A stretch of DNA of 64,000 bases. It comes from Stenopsyche tienmushanensis. Lineage: Eukaryota; Arthropoda; Insecta; Trichoptera; Stenopsychidae. The stretch spans positions 930,001 to 994,000 of the forward strand of contig WACJ01000513.1 in NCBI GenBank assembly GCA_008973525.1. The letters are read 5' to 3'. Below the pieces are notes generated by a model. That model saw nothing but the letters and a program-made list of their open reading frames with translations, had not been told where the DNA came from and did not search any database. Within the stretch, counting starts at the first letter, position 1, and each line of letters begins with the position of its first letter. Of this stretch, positions 37,016-47,485 are shown one piece after another. A program made the translations under genes and the position numbers.

Positions 37016-37609
37016 GAGGGGGGGGGGGGCTTTCTTTGAATATATTTTTTGAATGATAGCAGACATTTGCTATATATTTAATGCCATATCAAGAGAATGA
37101 AGCAAATGATATATCTGAAATATGTGGATTATTAGAAAATTAAAAATATGATTTAATCCAGATTCACTGATGACGCATACATCGTTTATGTTGTCACGCC
37201 ACAAGTGAAGACGACACCAATGATAACATTGGTCATAAAACGGCGTAGAATTACATTGAAACATTCGCTACGTTTTTTTTAGGGATCATATTTTTAGCGA
37301 AGGGCAAAATAAATGTCGTCCAAATACGACGCCCGCATATCTGCACTAAATAATTTTTGCACGTAACGTCTTTTCATATTATGCAAGCCATTCTATTTTA
37401 GTAGAAGATAGTACACTTTTAATTGTGGACAACACGTTTACATTATTATTAAACAACGAATGAAAAATCCATTGTTTTCAAGCAAAATTTTGTTCAGGGA
37501 TTAAGCTGATGAAAATACTTGTGTTACTCAGAGAAGATGTCTACACCAAAAAAAAAATAGTGTTTGGTGTGCAGAATGCTTAAATACTTGGGGTCTTATA
37601 TTATAGAAC

Positions 37610-37920
37610 AGACCAGAAAAAATTGCATCAAGAAAGTGTTACAATTGCTTAAACGAACAGGAGAACGGACAGTGTTGATTGGGTCAATTTTGGCGGGAAT
37701 ACTTCAAAAGCAGGTCATTCCCTATTTACTTCCTGGACTTTGAGAGTTAAGCCACACATCTACCATCAAATAATTATTTACAGGATGAAGAAACTCTATG
37801 GTAAGAGGAAGGACGTCGGGAAGCTTACAGGACAATAGCTCAGTTGTGTTGAGGTTGGATTCAGTAATTAGAATTCACAGAGGCCTCCTTCACTATTTTC
37901 AAACTGAGAACGGAGATTGA
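37610..37920 (+). repeat. Transposon remnant, inverted partner of 39225-39500
   Basis: GTTGATTGGGTCAATTTTGG, CACACATCTACCATCAAATA ATTATTTACAGG and GAAGAAACTCTATGGTAAGA match 39225-39500 on the opposite strand. Confidence 0.8.
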
Positions 37921-38069
37921 TTGTGTAATATCTGGATCGTAACAAAGGGATACCAAAGGAGGCGTTCGCCACGGGCGCAACTGGGACTCGGTGCGTACCC
38001 AGGATTTTTTACGATCTATACGATTACGGAAGCTCCATCAGGGTACGCATTTATCATTGAAAAGATCTC

Positions 38070-38301
38070 AAAAACCCTTAAATAAGACGGAGTGGCCGCA
38101 AGATCTGTGTGTCCAACCGGTCCACTTCTCGGACCGCTGACACGATTCAACAATCGAACGTGTCCACAGAATATAATCTGCGTTCATGAACAGGTCTCCG
38201 CATGGACACTTTGCAAGTTCAAACCTGAAGAGCGAAGCCCTGTGAGGAACTGGGACGTTCAGTAATCTCGAATAATAATCTATTATCAATATTCGAATCA
38301 A
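38070..38301 (-). pseudogene. Non-LTR ORF2 C-terminal zinc-knuckle fragment
   Basis: The 77-residue frame contains NVPVPHRASLFRFELAKCPC G followed by NADYILW, close to the Cys-rich C-x-C-G...ADHILW end of R1/jockey-type ORF2 proteins. The histidine of the knuckle is Tyr here. It lies opposite the RT fragment, so the two come from separate insertions or an inversion. Confidence 0.55.
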
Positions 38302-38533
38302 ATTGAAAAAGTCTAGGAAAGTAAAAAAAAAATGTAATTTTCACAGTAGGTTTATATAAAATAGATTTTCAAACATAGGTTGGACTCTGGACACATCTAA
38401 TAAGCGCGGTTTCCTATTATGATTTCACTATTACGCGGCCTCAGGGCACATAAAATACCTAATTTTTCAAATTGATGGTGTTTCAAATTCGATTTCTACA
38501 TGTCGCATATGAGGATATAGTGTATTTCAAAGG

Positions 38534-39180
38534 GTGAACGTATCAAATCCGATAAGACTTAGCTTGCATGCACCGACGTCAAAAAAAATTGAAACCCCAC
38601 TATACCTCTTCAGAATGGCAGAGAGCTACCTGCACGAGAGAACCATTATCTACGAAGACACCGACGAGGAGAGAAGAGAAAAACCAGTGACGGCAAGCGT
38701 TCCACAGGAGTCGGTGCTTGGACCAGTCTTATGGAACATAATGTACGACTGAGGACGCTACTAATGGACGGAGCCAAAATGGTCATTCTAGTCATCGCCA
38801 AATCCACGGAGATCCTGCTAACGCCCTGCGAGGCCGCGCTGAGGAAGGCCAAGATGTGGCTGATAGGAGCTGGTCTGGAGTTCGCTGTTCAAAAAACAGA
38901 GGCCCTCTTTTTCACAAGACGCAGGAAGCTTGCGCCCCCACCCTTGAGGATCGGGGATTGCGAGATTAAATACTCAAGATCCATTCGGTTTTTGGGGGTG
39001 GAGATTGATGACAAGTTCCGATTCGTCACCCGCACGGAGAATGCGGCTAGTATCGCGAAGAATCTGGCCAGGTTGATGCCCCAAAATTGGTGGCCCAAAA
39101 ATAAGCAAGAGGCGACTCTACAACGAGGTAGTGCATTCGGTACTGTTGTACGACGTACCACTTTGTTACGACCCTGATAT
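38534..39180 (+). pseudogene. R1-like non-LTR reverse transcriptase fragment
   Basis: The first frame ends with VTASVPQESVLGPVLWNIMYD, matching the RT motif VPQGSVLGPLLWNIMYD (G changed to E). A shift leads to LIGAGLEFAVQKTEALFFTR and RSIRFLGVEIDDKFRF, then codons like LYNEVVHSVLLYDVPL. The catalytic F/YADD box expected between them is absent. Several frameshifts are present. These elements encode RT and endonuclease and move by target-primed reverse transcription; this copy cannot. Confidence 0.85.
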
Positions 39181-39224
39181 TGCACCACCAATCTTCGTTC
39201 TCGAGTTGAAAAAATAAACGACGC

Positions 39225-39500
39225 CCGGCTCGAGTTGGCTTTGACACTTTTGAAAGGCTTTTGCGGATTCTAATCACTAAATCCAACCCAACACGATCAG
39301 CAACAGCCTTACAACTGAGCCCTTGTCCCAAAAACTTCCCGATGGCTTTTCTCTTATCGATAGAGTTTCTTCGTCCTGTAAATAATTATTTGATGGTAGA
39401 TGTATGGCTTAACTCCCATCCCATTCCCGCCAAAATTGACCCAATCAACTTTGTCCGTTTTCTCGCTTTTTTGAGCAACTGCAACATCCAAACCTTGTTT
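39225..39500 (-). repeat. Transposon remnant with an HTH-like frame
   Basis: On the minus strand the frame reads KRKAIGKFLGQGLSCKAVAD RVGLDLVI, a Tc1-type helix-turn-helix. The copy at 37.6 kb is less open. The two lie inverted about 1.6 kb apart, around the non-LTR fragments. Confidence 0.6.
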
Positions 39501-39589
39501 TTATAAATTTGATTCGCGTGCAAATGTTTTTTTTTAAATAATCGTTTTTTTAAGCTTTCTTATATAATATGTGTGAATTCTTAGACCCG

Positions 39590-39710
39590 ATCCACACTAT
39601 GGTGCCGTTGACGGTTCGATCTCGCTCCGATCAAATATTCTTACACAAGAAACAATCAGAGTATTCACACTATCGGATCGTTCCAATCCAGTTTTTTATC
39701 TTAAGCTGCA
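39590..39710 (+). repeat. MITE-2 copy (inverted relative of 61607-61768)
   Basis: GACCCGATCCACACTATGGT, TTCTTACACAAGAAACAATC and GTATTCACACTATCGGATCG match the other copy in reverse orientation. The nature of the parent element is unknown. Confidence 0.8.
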
Positions 39711-40129
39711 AAGTTTATTGAGATAAATTTAAAAAAGATCAATTTTGTGTCTGTGCAACAGAGATATGATATAATCAGAAGGCATTTTGAATATGACGAC
39801 TTTACGATATTCGATCTTCATTATCCTCTTTCGAATTTGATATTCTAAATCTGACGATCGAACAGAAACATCATATTATCTCGACGTAAAAGAACACCAC
39901 GCTTATTGAATTGAACAAAGAGCATTGTTGAGGAGCGTCTTCGATATTAGAAAAATCGACCGTTATTTAACATTTTTGCCATTATTTGCTGATTTAATAT
40001 TCTTCTTGCTCGTTTCTAATCGATTGATATTGAGATATGTACAAAGCGATGGAGGATAAATGATAAGATTCGATGTGTGGGATCTGTGTGTATATAATTG
40101 AATGCATGGAATTGTAGTTTTCAACGTTT

Positions 40130-40135
40130 TTTATT
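40130..40135 (-). promoter_or_regulatory. Candidate polyadenylation signal of the nanos gene
   Basis: The minus strand reads AATAAA about 60 nt beyond the TGA of the last exon. Such hexamers are common in AT-rich DNA, so this is supported mainly by its position. Confidence 0.4.
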
Positions 40136-40195
40136 AAAAAAAATGTATCAGAACAATGTTAATAAACGATACTTGGTGATAAAATCAGAAGGTTT

Positions 40196-41048
40196 TCAAC
40201 GTTTGGTTTTCATCAACAGACATGGAGCGATGGGACGAATTCCGTTGTTCTTCGCAATCGTAATCGGACAGTACGTCCTGCAAAAATATTGTGGATTAAG
40301 TTTAAATTCATATATATTATATCTTATATAGTCGATCATCATTAAATCAACTTACCTCGAGTGAGCACTGTCACCCGTTGCGCCACACAATGAACACACG
40401 TATCGTCTTAAGTTGGGACATTTTACGTTGCCTTCGGAGTCCTTCAAAATATGATTTCCGTAAATGGAAAACGGTTCACCATTCTTTTTGCAGTAGTTAC
40501 AGATAGTTTTCTGAAAAAAAAACAAGAGCAAACAATTAGAATCTCAATTGGAATGATCATCGTATCGATGTGAGATTTACATCACCTTCATCGCCCCCCA
40601 TTCGAATTTCTCACGATCCGGGCAAAATTTTCTAGAAGCAGAAATTGAAAATGAACAACACTATTCGATAACTCTATGATCCGTATTAATGAGAGGATTT
40701 ATTACCTTGTGTGGGCATTATCACCCGTCGCATGGCATATTGGACATACATGACTTCGGAGTTCGGGGCATACCACTCTTCCGGTGTTGGTTTTCAGCAT
40801 ATGACTGGAAAAACAGTCAAATGATCGACCGTTTTTAATACAGAACGCGCAATATGATCTCAACAGTTTTGCACGTTGAGCGTTTGCAGCGTCAATGGTC
40901 CCTTATTGATTGGAATAAATTAAAAATAAATTAAAACAATATTAAACATGTATATTTTGTATTAAAATACGAGAATATTTCATCAAAAAATAATGTATTT
41001 AAATGATATTAGCTCACTGTACTCACAATTTGGCTGGAAGGAGGCCAT
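40196..41048 (-). CDS. nanos: Nanos-like protein with two tandem Nanos zinc-finger modules (5 exons)
   Basis: Coding exons on the minus strand are 41048-41027, 40901-40706, 40631-40586, 40510-40356 and 40277-40196. They join in frame to 501 nt, or 166 residues plus TGA. Introns are 125, 74, 75 and 78 bp, all GT-AG. Module 1 has zinc ligands C25, C28, H41, C52 and C60, C63, H71, C76. Module 2 has C92, C95, H108, C119 and C127, C130, H138, C143. Both show the Nanos spacing C-x2-C-x12-H-x10-C then C-x2-C-x7-H-x4-C, with family signatures CPICHATGDNAH and CSLCGATGDSAH. Nanos proteins are cytoplasmic translational repressors of the germ line that act with Pumilio and CCR4-NOT; I know them with one module. 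The start sits in CAAGATGG with an in-frame TGA 9 nt upstream. Only 24 residues precede the first Cys, so the usual long N-terminus is missing or lies in unseen exons. Exons 4-5 could instead be a separate paralogue. Confidence 0.8.
40577..41048 (-). CDS. Alternative one-module Nanos product if intron 3 is retained
   Basis: Exons 1-3 of the nanos gene can also be read through the third donor. The donor context AAG|GTGATGTAA then adds Val-Met and a stop at 40579-40577. The product would be a complete 90-residue protein with one Nanos double finger (C25 to C76). The donor GTGATG departs from the GTRAGT consensus at the fifth base, so partial retention is plausible. This is an inference from sequence; transcript data would decide it. 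Confidence 0.4.
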
Positions 41049-41249
41049 CTTGACTCATCCAACCCGCTCGGATATCAGAAGTTAAATGATCGACGTCTGA
41101 AGAGTATCTGATCTATTGATTGATCCTACAGAGATCGCCAACAATTGGCATACTACATATATGGCAACATTAACCCTTTCAGACCTGGCGTGCACAATTG
41201 TAGACATACATATATTTTTTTTTGTATTCTCCTTATTATGCTTTAGACA
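41049..41249 (-). promoter_or_regulatory. 5' flank of nanos between the start codon and the mariner insertion
   Basis: About 200 bp separate the nanos ATG from the left end of mariner copy B. No clear TATA box or initiator stands out. The same segment is copied nearly unchanged at 33118-33317. If the promoter lies here, both the gene and its captured fragment carry it. The role is inferred from position only. Confidence 0.35.
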
Positions 41250-42147
41250 CTTGGTTGTCCCATAAGTTTCTTTCGCAAATGAACACAGATCTAATCATAG
41301 CTATGGTTGAAGGAAACCCGCGATATACTGTTCGCGAAATAGCTAACAAGTTAGAAATTCCACGAACATCCGTCCATAATCATCTGACAAAATTGGGCTA
41401 CATCAATCGTTCAGATGTGTGGCTTCCTCATGAACTGACTGACTCAAATAAACTTCAGCGTATTTTAACATGCGATCTTCTTCTCCAACGACATAATAGT
41501 CAACCTTTTTTGAAGAGACTTGTCACTGGAGATGAAAATTGGATACTCTATGAGAATATCCAACGTAAATGGTCTCGGACCAAGGGTACAAAAGCTTTAA
41601 CTGTAGCCTGCATCCAAAAAAAGTTTTGCTATGCATTTGGTGGGACTGGAAGGGGGTAGTTTATTATGAACTACTTCAGCAAGGTGAAACGATCAATTCA
41701 ACAAAATATTGTTTCCAACTAGACAATCAAAAGGATGCAATTGCCAGATAACGATCAGAATTAGCGAACAGACGAGGCGTTGTTTTTCATGACGATAAAG
41801 CCAGGCCTCATGTGAAATAAATTATTATCATTTGACTGGGATGTTTTACCTCATCCTCCATACTCTCCGGACATTTTACCTTCAGATTAATATTTATTTA
41901 TTTTATTGAAAAATTCTTTACGTGGTAAAAACTTTAATTCAATAAATGATATAAAAATGTACCTTGATCAATATTTGACCAACAAACCTGGGAAATTTAG
42001 GCAAAAAGGCATTATGAAGCTTCCGGAGCGATGGAGAAAGGTAATAGAACAGAATGGATCATATATTATTCAATAAATTTTGATGTAATACAAATTGTTT
42101 ATTTTTTTCTTTATATGAAAACGAAAGAAACTTATGGGACACCCTAA
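41250..42147 (+). mobile_element. Truncated mariner, copy B, in the nanos 5' flank
   Basis: It is about 898 bp against roughly 1.3 kb for full-length mariners. The left end TTGGTTGTCCCATAAG lacks a clean TA; the right end CACCCTAA is followed by TA. The left terminal repeat runs straight into the codon for MNTDL, so roughly the first 90 transposase residues are missing. Copies A and C share the same junction. It stands about 200 bp upstream of the nanos start codon, in opposite orientation. Confidence 0.9.
41279..42076 (+). pseudogene. Mariner transposase, N-terminally deleted and frameshifted
   Basis: The reading holds an HTH (PRYTVREIANKLEIPRTSVH), the linker WLPHELTDSNK, and VTGDENWILYEN with the first catalytic Asp. 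A frameshift near 41620 moves to a frame reading LLCIWWDWKGVVYYELLQQG, then HDDKARPH with the second Asp and SPDILPSD with the third, followed by a stop. This matches the mariner DD34D layout. The N-terminal HTH is missing and the frame is broken, so it is not functional. Confidence 0.85.
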
Positions 42148-43744
42148 TACTTAATGACCTTAATATTTTTCTCCAGGGGTTTTGTACAAATATTTTTAAA
42201 CTGAGAAATAAGGTCGATGCATTCAAAAATAATTCTTTGGGATTGTCGCGCATAACAGGAGAATTTAGAACTATTTCCACTTTTGTAAAAAAATATTAAT
42301 TGCTGCTGATGTCGACGGGAAAGGTGTTTTAAATGTAATAAGTCAACACTTGAAGGCATTGGTACTAAAATTGAATCACTATTATTTGAAAATGAAGATT
42401 CTCGCAAAGGAAATCTTTGGATTAATAATCTCTTCATGGAGGACGTCATTTCATGAACTCTTATGAGTAGATGATGTCTTCAGATGCCATTCATATTCAG
42501 ACACAAAACATCAACATTGTCTCAGTTTTGGATATCAATGGAAGATCCATCTTTAAGCTGTAAACCTATAAATGAATTAATATTTTTATCAACAAACTAT
42601 GCCAGAGCGCAATGAGCGGGTACAAATGCAACTCGCCGGTGAGTCGTTGGCATTTAAAAGGTTCATAACAAAAGGAGGGGAATGCTGATGAGAGAAGTAA
42701 CAACAAATGTATCAACAATATCCTGTAATCTTTTTTCAAATACAACTTTTCTAAAAAAATATATAAATCTAGTACACTTACTTTCTGAACATGTCTCGTA
42801 CTAGCAAAGATTCAACAACAGGTTTTGCATTAATTTGTTAAATAAATCTAATGTTTTTGTTAAATTTTATTGTATCAGACTGTTATATGTATGTATATTT
42901 GTTAATTGTGAGACCACTTTTATTAATTGAGACAAACGGAGCACGGACCACAGACAACAGCTCAGCTTATCTACCTGTTGCTACTTTTATAAACCAGCTT
43001 GCACGGACTGGGCTCTTTACATTCCGGAAAGTGCTTCCAGTAAAATCAACAAGGTCATCTAGAATAGTTTTTCTGTTCTAACTGTTTAAAACTGTTTAGT
43101 CTATAAGAACTCTCCATATTCCTTATCAAGACGGTCGCAAAAGCGCCCTTCAATACGTTTATTCATGAGAATCGCTGGATGAGCGTTCCAAATGAAACTC
43201 GGAGTTAATGTTGCACTCAACATGAAGCGAAAACACTATGATGATATATAAATTTAAAAAACCCATAAGTCTTAGGAATATTTCTTAATGTTCAACTTGC
43301 ATGGTATCTGTTTTCTGCTGTTCAGCTATTTTTGCCTATTAATGTGTCGTGAAAATAAAAGGACAGGGTTACCATGCAAGCCTGTCAGTTTACTTCTGAA
43401 AGATTATATTTTGCAAAAGAGTGGTGATACTCGGCTAATGACACCATTTTAGAACTGCCAAAGGGGAATAACAAAACTTTTCAACGATAAGAATGATGCT
43501 AGTATCTTAATTATCATAACAAACGCCTGCTCTCAAGACAATACGAACGAAAGTCGTTTTATCTTTATTGAAAGAGCTTATCCGACGATAGCGATTTCAA
43601 TTAATTATACCTTAATTTTATGACGCTTAAAGAATTCTTTAGAATATGTTTTTTGTTGAATAGTAAGTATGAACATTTATAATTTTCTATAAAAATATAT
43701 ATAATGAAAATGTTTAGACGCGTAGGGGTAACTTTACGCCACGG
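42148..43744. other. No secure gene; one unidentified minus-strand frame
   Basis: The 101-codon frame 42449-42144 (MTSSMKRLLIQRFPLRESSF and on) is of mixed composition but unknown and runs into the mariner end. The rest, including the 76-codon plus frame at 42851, shows no motif. Confidence 0.4.
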
Positions 43745-44350
43745 CTTTGCCATCGCATGCACGAGTGTATGATGAGACGCAAGATACCCGTCTCTGTCTT
43801 TCGATTACGATTTTCGGTCCGATAGGGTTAAGTATCGAAGAACTATTGCAGAGGATGCATTCACATTGGTCGATAACTCAAATGCATTTAAAACGTATCG
43901 GGAAGACGAATCGATTGGGGCTTGGATGCCGCACGAACTATCCGAAGATAACAAAGGAGAGCGACGAAACACGTGCAAAGTTTTGTTGTCAAGACAAAAA
44001 GCTCGTCCCTTTATGCACCAAATTTTGTCTCGATGGTGAAAAATGGGTTATTTATGACAATATAAGCCATAAACATCAATGGCTTTCGATGAGACAAAAA
44101 ACTATAGCCGACTTCGAGTCCTGGATTGACGACCCGCAAGATTATTTTATGCGTTTAAATGATTGATTATGAATTTATGGAACCTGGCGAAACAATAACT
44201 GCAGGTGTGTATTGTCAGCGATTGGAAAGGATGAACAAAAAAGTGAGAATCAAACGTCAAGAATTCATTGGGAACAATTAGGTAATTAGGTGTAAAAAAA
44301 TAATAAACTTTTTCATTGTTAAACAATCGGCGAAGACTTTTCGATACATT
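43745..44350 (+). pseudogene. Mariner transposase, frameshifted
   Basis: Segments in alternating frames read SIEELLQRMHSHWSITQMHL, RIGKTNRLGLG, then CLDGEKWVIYDNISHKHQWL (first catalytic Asp in DGEKW) and EPGETITAGVYCQRLERMNK. At least two frameshifts and one stop interrupt it. The second and third catalytic Asp are deleted. Confidence 0.75.
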
Positions 44351-45542
44351 TAATTTATCACTTCTATGACAATGTACATTTTTCTAATATTGTCTATGGT
44401 TGACTTGTATCTCGTTATTTTAAAAACATATTTTGCTTGATGCATATTCCCCGAGTGCATTGTGTGACAAATTTACCATTCTATAAATTTAATTAATTTA
44501 TATATTTTTAATTGTTATCTGAATTATTAAAAAAATCATATAATATGGCTAAAGCTATTTTTAAATGTCTAAATAAATTGATAATGGAGCAGTATAAACT
44601 ATGAAGTCCATAACATCGATGCATATTTTTTAAAAATGATAAAAGTTATCATTATATATATTATCGGACGAAAATGTTCTGCCGTTGAGCTGGCCGTAGA
44701 GTTTGTTGTTAAGATCGCCAGAAGTCGTTTGTTTTGACGTGTGATATTTAAACTGACAGATCTCTGCATTGGATGTGCCTCGTGATCGAATCCCGGTAAA
44801 TATATATATATATAGAGAATCTTTTGAATGTCTATCTTTTCCATCGTTTGAGCCCTCATCTTTGACGTGATCTTAGATCGTCGTCGAGGCGCATCCGTGG
44901 ATGGCGGCAACAAACGGGGGTTTGAAAAGTCGTGGCTCCGAAACGTCAAACTTGTTTTGAAATTTCGTCCAATAACGATGTATGTATTTTTTTAATTTTA
45001 CGGAATTTATCAGTTTTTAGCTCGTTCATTATTGTCTGAAAAATGTTTTATAAGTACTATGTGTTCGAATTCAATAATATTATTGATTATTCAGAATTCT
45101 TGAAAAACAAAATTGTATGTATATACTTGGATATTTGTATCATACCATTTGTCCATTCTATAAGAAGTTGATCCCACTGGCAGTGTATTTTTTTGTATAT
45201 GATTAATGCGGTATGTTTATTAATCTATTTTGAAGTGGAATAGCATGCAGAAAGACTCACTACTTCACTACAGCCAATCCTCTCCCTTTCCTCCTTTTAT
45301 TTATTTTTTCCTGTGAGTTCACATTGAGATTGAGTCCTGCCCTCAGTCATTAGCGAGAGCTCGTGCTTTTTGTTTCCCCTATTATACATACTTATTTAAA
45401 CTTATTATGGTGTCCACAAGCAATGGCAGAAGTTTATTAATTAGAAATAAAACCAATATTTGGCATATTGGCTAATCAACACCAAATCTGCATCAGTCAA
45501 AGTTACTTTCTATTGGTGAAGTATTAAGTTTATGTTTTGACA
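44351..45542. other. No recognised gene
   Basis: AT-rich DNA with a TA microsatellite near 44797-44815. The minus-strand frame 44949-44599 has no family resemblance. Confidence 0.45.
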
Positions 45543-45760
45543 TTACAGCTGTAAATACCGGCTTGAAAAATAAAGCTTGTGTTCTTCTGGAGCAGAAAAT
45601 GGAAAAAGATATGCTTTGTCCAGTTTATCGTCATCATTTAATGGGAATTATATTAGAAGCTGTAGTGATTCAATTGCTCGGTGCGTCTAGTGATCCTGAT
45701 ATCCAATTGTTTAAAAGGTTTAAGAAGAACTGGAACAAAAATTGTTCAATGTGGTTATAA
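45543..45760 (+). pseudogene. Unclassified transposase fragment
   Basis: The frame ITAVNTGLKNKACVLLEQKM, DMLCPVYRHHLMGIILEAVV and SSDPDIQLFKRFKKNW resembles a conserved block (NTG-x-x-NGAC-x-LLEQ...CRHH) that I associate with insect DNA-transposon proteins, though I cannot name the superfamily. It is flanked by stops. Confidence 0.5.
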
Positions 45761-45983
45761 AACATTAATTTATGATACCATATCCTCAAAAATTTTAGAA
45801 AATGCTGATACAGACAACTTTATTTTTTGCTTTTATAAAAACAAATTATTTACACTGAACACATTAGCATCTTATGTTTAATTAAACGGGTGCTACCTAT
45901 AGTTATTTTTAATACTAATGGTGCTTTATTCTTTCCATAGATACTTGATATATCGTAGTTAGCCATAAAAATACAAGATGGAT

Positions 45984-46123
45984 TGCAGAGGGGTCGGGCT
46001 CATCCGGATGGATGATCTTCCACCAAAACATGAAAGTCCTATTGAACTGGACAATCAATACCTGAACCAGAAAGCTCTATCAGTCACTCCGCTTTTGATC
46101 CTCGTCAAGCTATTGAATCAACG
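45984..46123 (+). other. Unidentified possible exon
   Basis: The frame MDDLPPKHESPIELDNQYLN QKALSVTPLLILVKLLNQR ends at a good donor-like GTAAGAAC. The composition looks protein-like for AT-rich DNA. A pyrimidine-rich TTCTTTCCATAG lies 50 bp upstream of the ATG. I do not recognise the protein. It may belong to the same duplicated block as the STAG pseudogene or be chance. Confidence 0.35.
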
Positions 46124-46212
46124 TAAGAACATAAATTAGAAAATTCAAGATAATTTATTTTATAATTAACATAAAAATGATTTTCTTTATATGTTTGGTG
46201 TATTTGAAATAG

Positions 46213-47010
46213 ATTTTCGAAGGCCGGCGAGCTGTTCAAAATTTGCATGTTTATCTTGCGTGAAAATGTGCGAACAGCAGAAACGAAAGGCGGTAAACGT
46301 CGACGTCCGAAAACTCCTTACATCAGTGATTTAGTTAGATTTTTTATTGATTCTCAGGTTAATATTATTTATTATTATATTTATAAATCAATCAATTTAC
46401 CAATTTGTAATATAACTTTATTTTCAATTGTTTATATATTTTTAGTACGATAAACATGGAGCTCATTTGGTCGATTCGCTTATTGATTCTAATCCGATGA
46501 TGACAGATTTGCTACTCGAATAAGTCGGTGATGAAAAAGAAGCCTGAGCAGATATATAAGAGTCGTCCCTCATAGAACTTATGGTCTTGTGTAATAAATG
46601 CTGCTGCAGGTGAACTACCCGTGGGTCGACGACGAAATAAAGCAGGTCGAATACAACAAGAGCGGACCAACATAATATATATATACATATATGTATATTT
46701 CTACGGATTGTGTTTTAAATGACCAGGCATACAATCTTGAACGAATTTACTCATCTAGTCGGTATTCCACGTTACATGGATCTTGATGTTACTGGACAAC
46801 AGAGTGTAAGAATTTACATGTTTTTGTGTTTTTCAACCTCTGATTATTTGATATGTATTTATTTATATTTGAATTTATAGAATTTGGCATCATTATTGAC
46901 CATATTGAAAGATATTGTAGAAAATATCTTTTGGACGATGATGAGCTAAAAACATTTAGTTAAACTTTATGTTTTATGTACTGAAGATCGAGCTATTTAC
47001 ACACAATGTG
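46213..47010 (+). pseudogene. STAG/SA (stromalin, cohesin subunit) pseudogene with introns
   Basis: Exon-like blocks are separated by GT-AG introns. Block 46213-46357 reads TPYISDLVRFFIDSQ, block 46446-46523 YDKHGAHLVDSLIDSNPMMT DLLLE then a stop. Then ESSLIELMV (after two more stops) and, in another frame, AAAGELPVGRRRNKAG. Block 46713-46805 ends YMDLDVTGQQS, and block 46881-47010 reads NLASLLTILKDIVEN. These match the order of the middle of insect SA proteins, which hold the cohesin ring to the Rad21 kleisin. Three stops, a frameshift and loss of the KDWEC segment indicate a dead segmental copy. Retained introns exclude retroposition. Confidence 0.7.
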
Positions 47011-47126
47011 ATCATTTTAAATCTTTTCTTCTCCTAATACTTAACCCTAGATCACTAATTGTTAGTCTCATAGACTACAGACTTACAGACAGGAACGTAT
47101 TTTGCATGTATGTATGCTCCCGAACC

Positions 47127-47142
47127 TTTCCCCCCCCCCCCC
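47127..47142. repeat. Poly-C run
   Basis: About 14 consecutive C in AT-rich DNA. Confidence 0.9.
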
Positions 47143-47485
47143 CTGCTCAGTACTTTTCCTAATAAGCAAATTAGTGACCCAAGCGTACTCACTGCATCTT
47201 TATTAAATTCCATTATTTTATCCCGAGTAATTTTAGCTGTATGGAGGGTCTCATGTTGAGAAAATATATTTCCTCTGTTGTATAGTCTAGGTCTTTTACA
47301 TGATTTTTTTTATTGTTTCAGCTAATTCTTTTGTACCATTAGTTTTGGTGTTACCAGTGGTACCTGCCATTTAGAAATCCACTGTTTTTTGCAACATTGG
47401 TTCAAATATATAACTCACTTCTCATCTTTTATCACATGATGTTGAAGAAATGTTGGACTTTTTTCTAATTTTACTAAATACTAGC

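Noticed and set aside
42144..42449. 101-codon frame as a gene
   Set aside because: No recognisable motif, and it overlaps the mariner terminal repeat; kept only as a note on the region.
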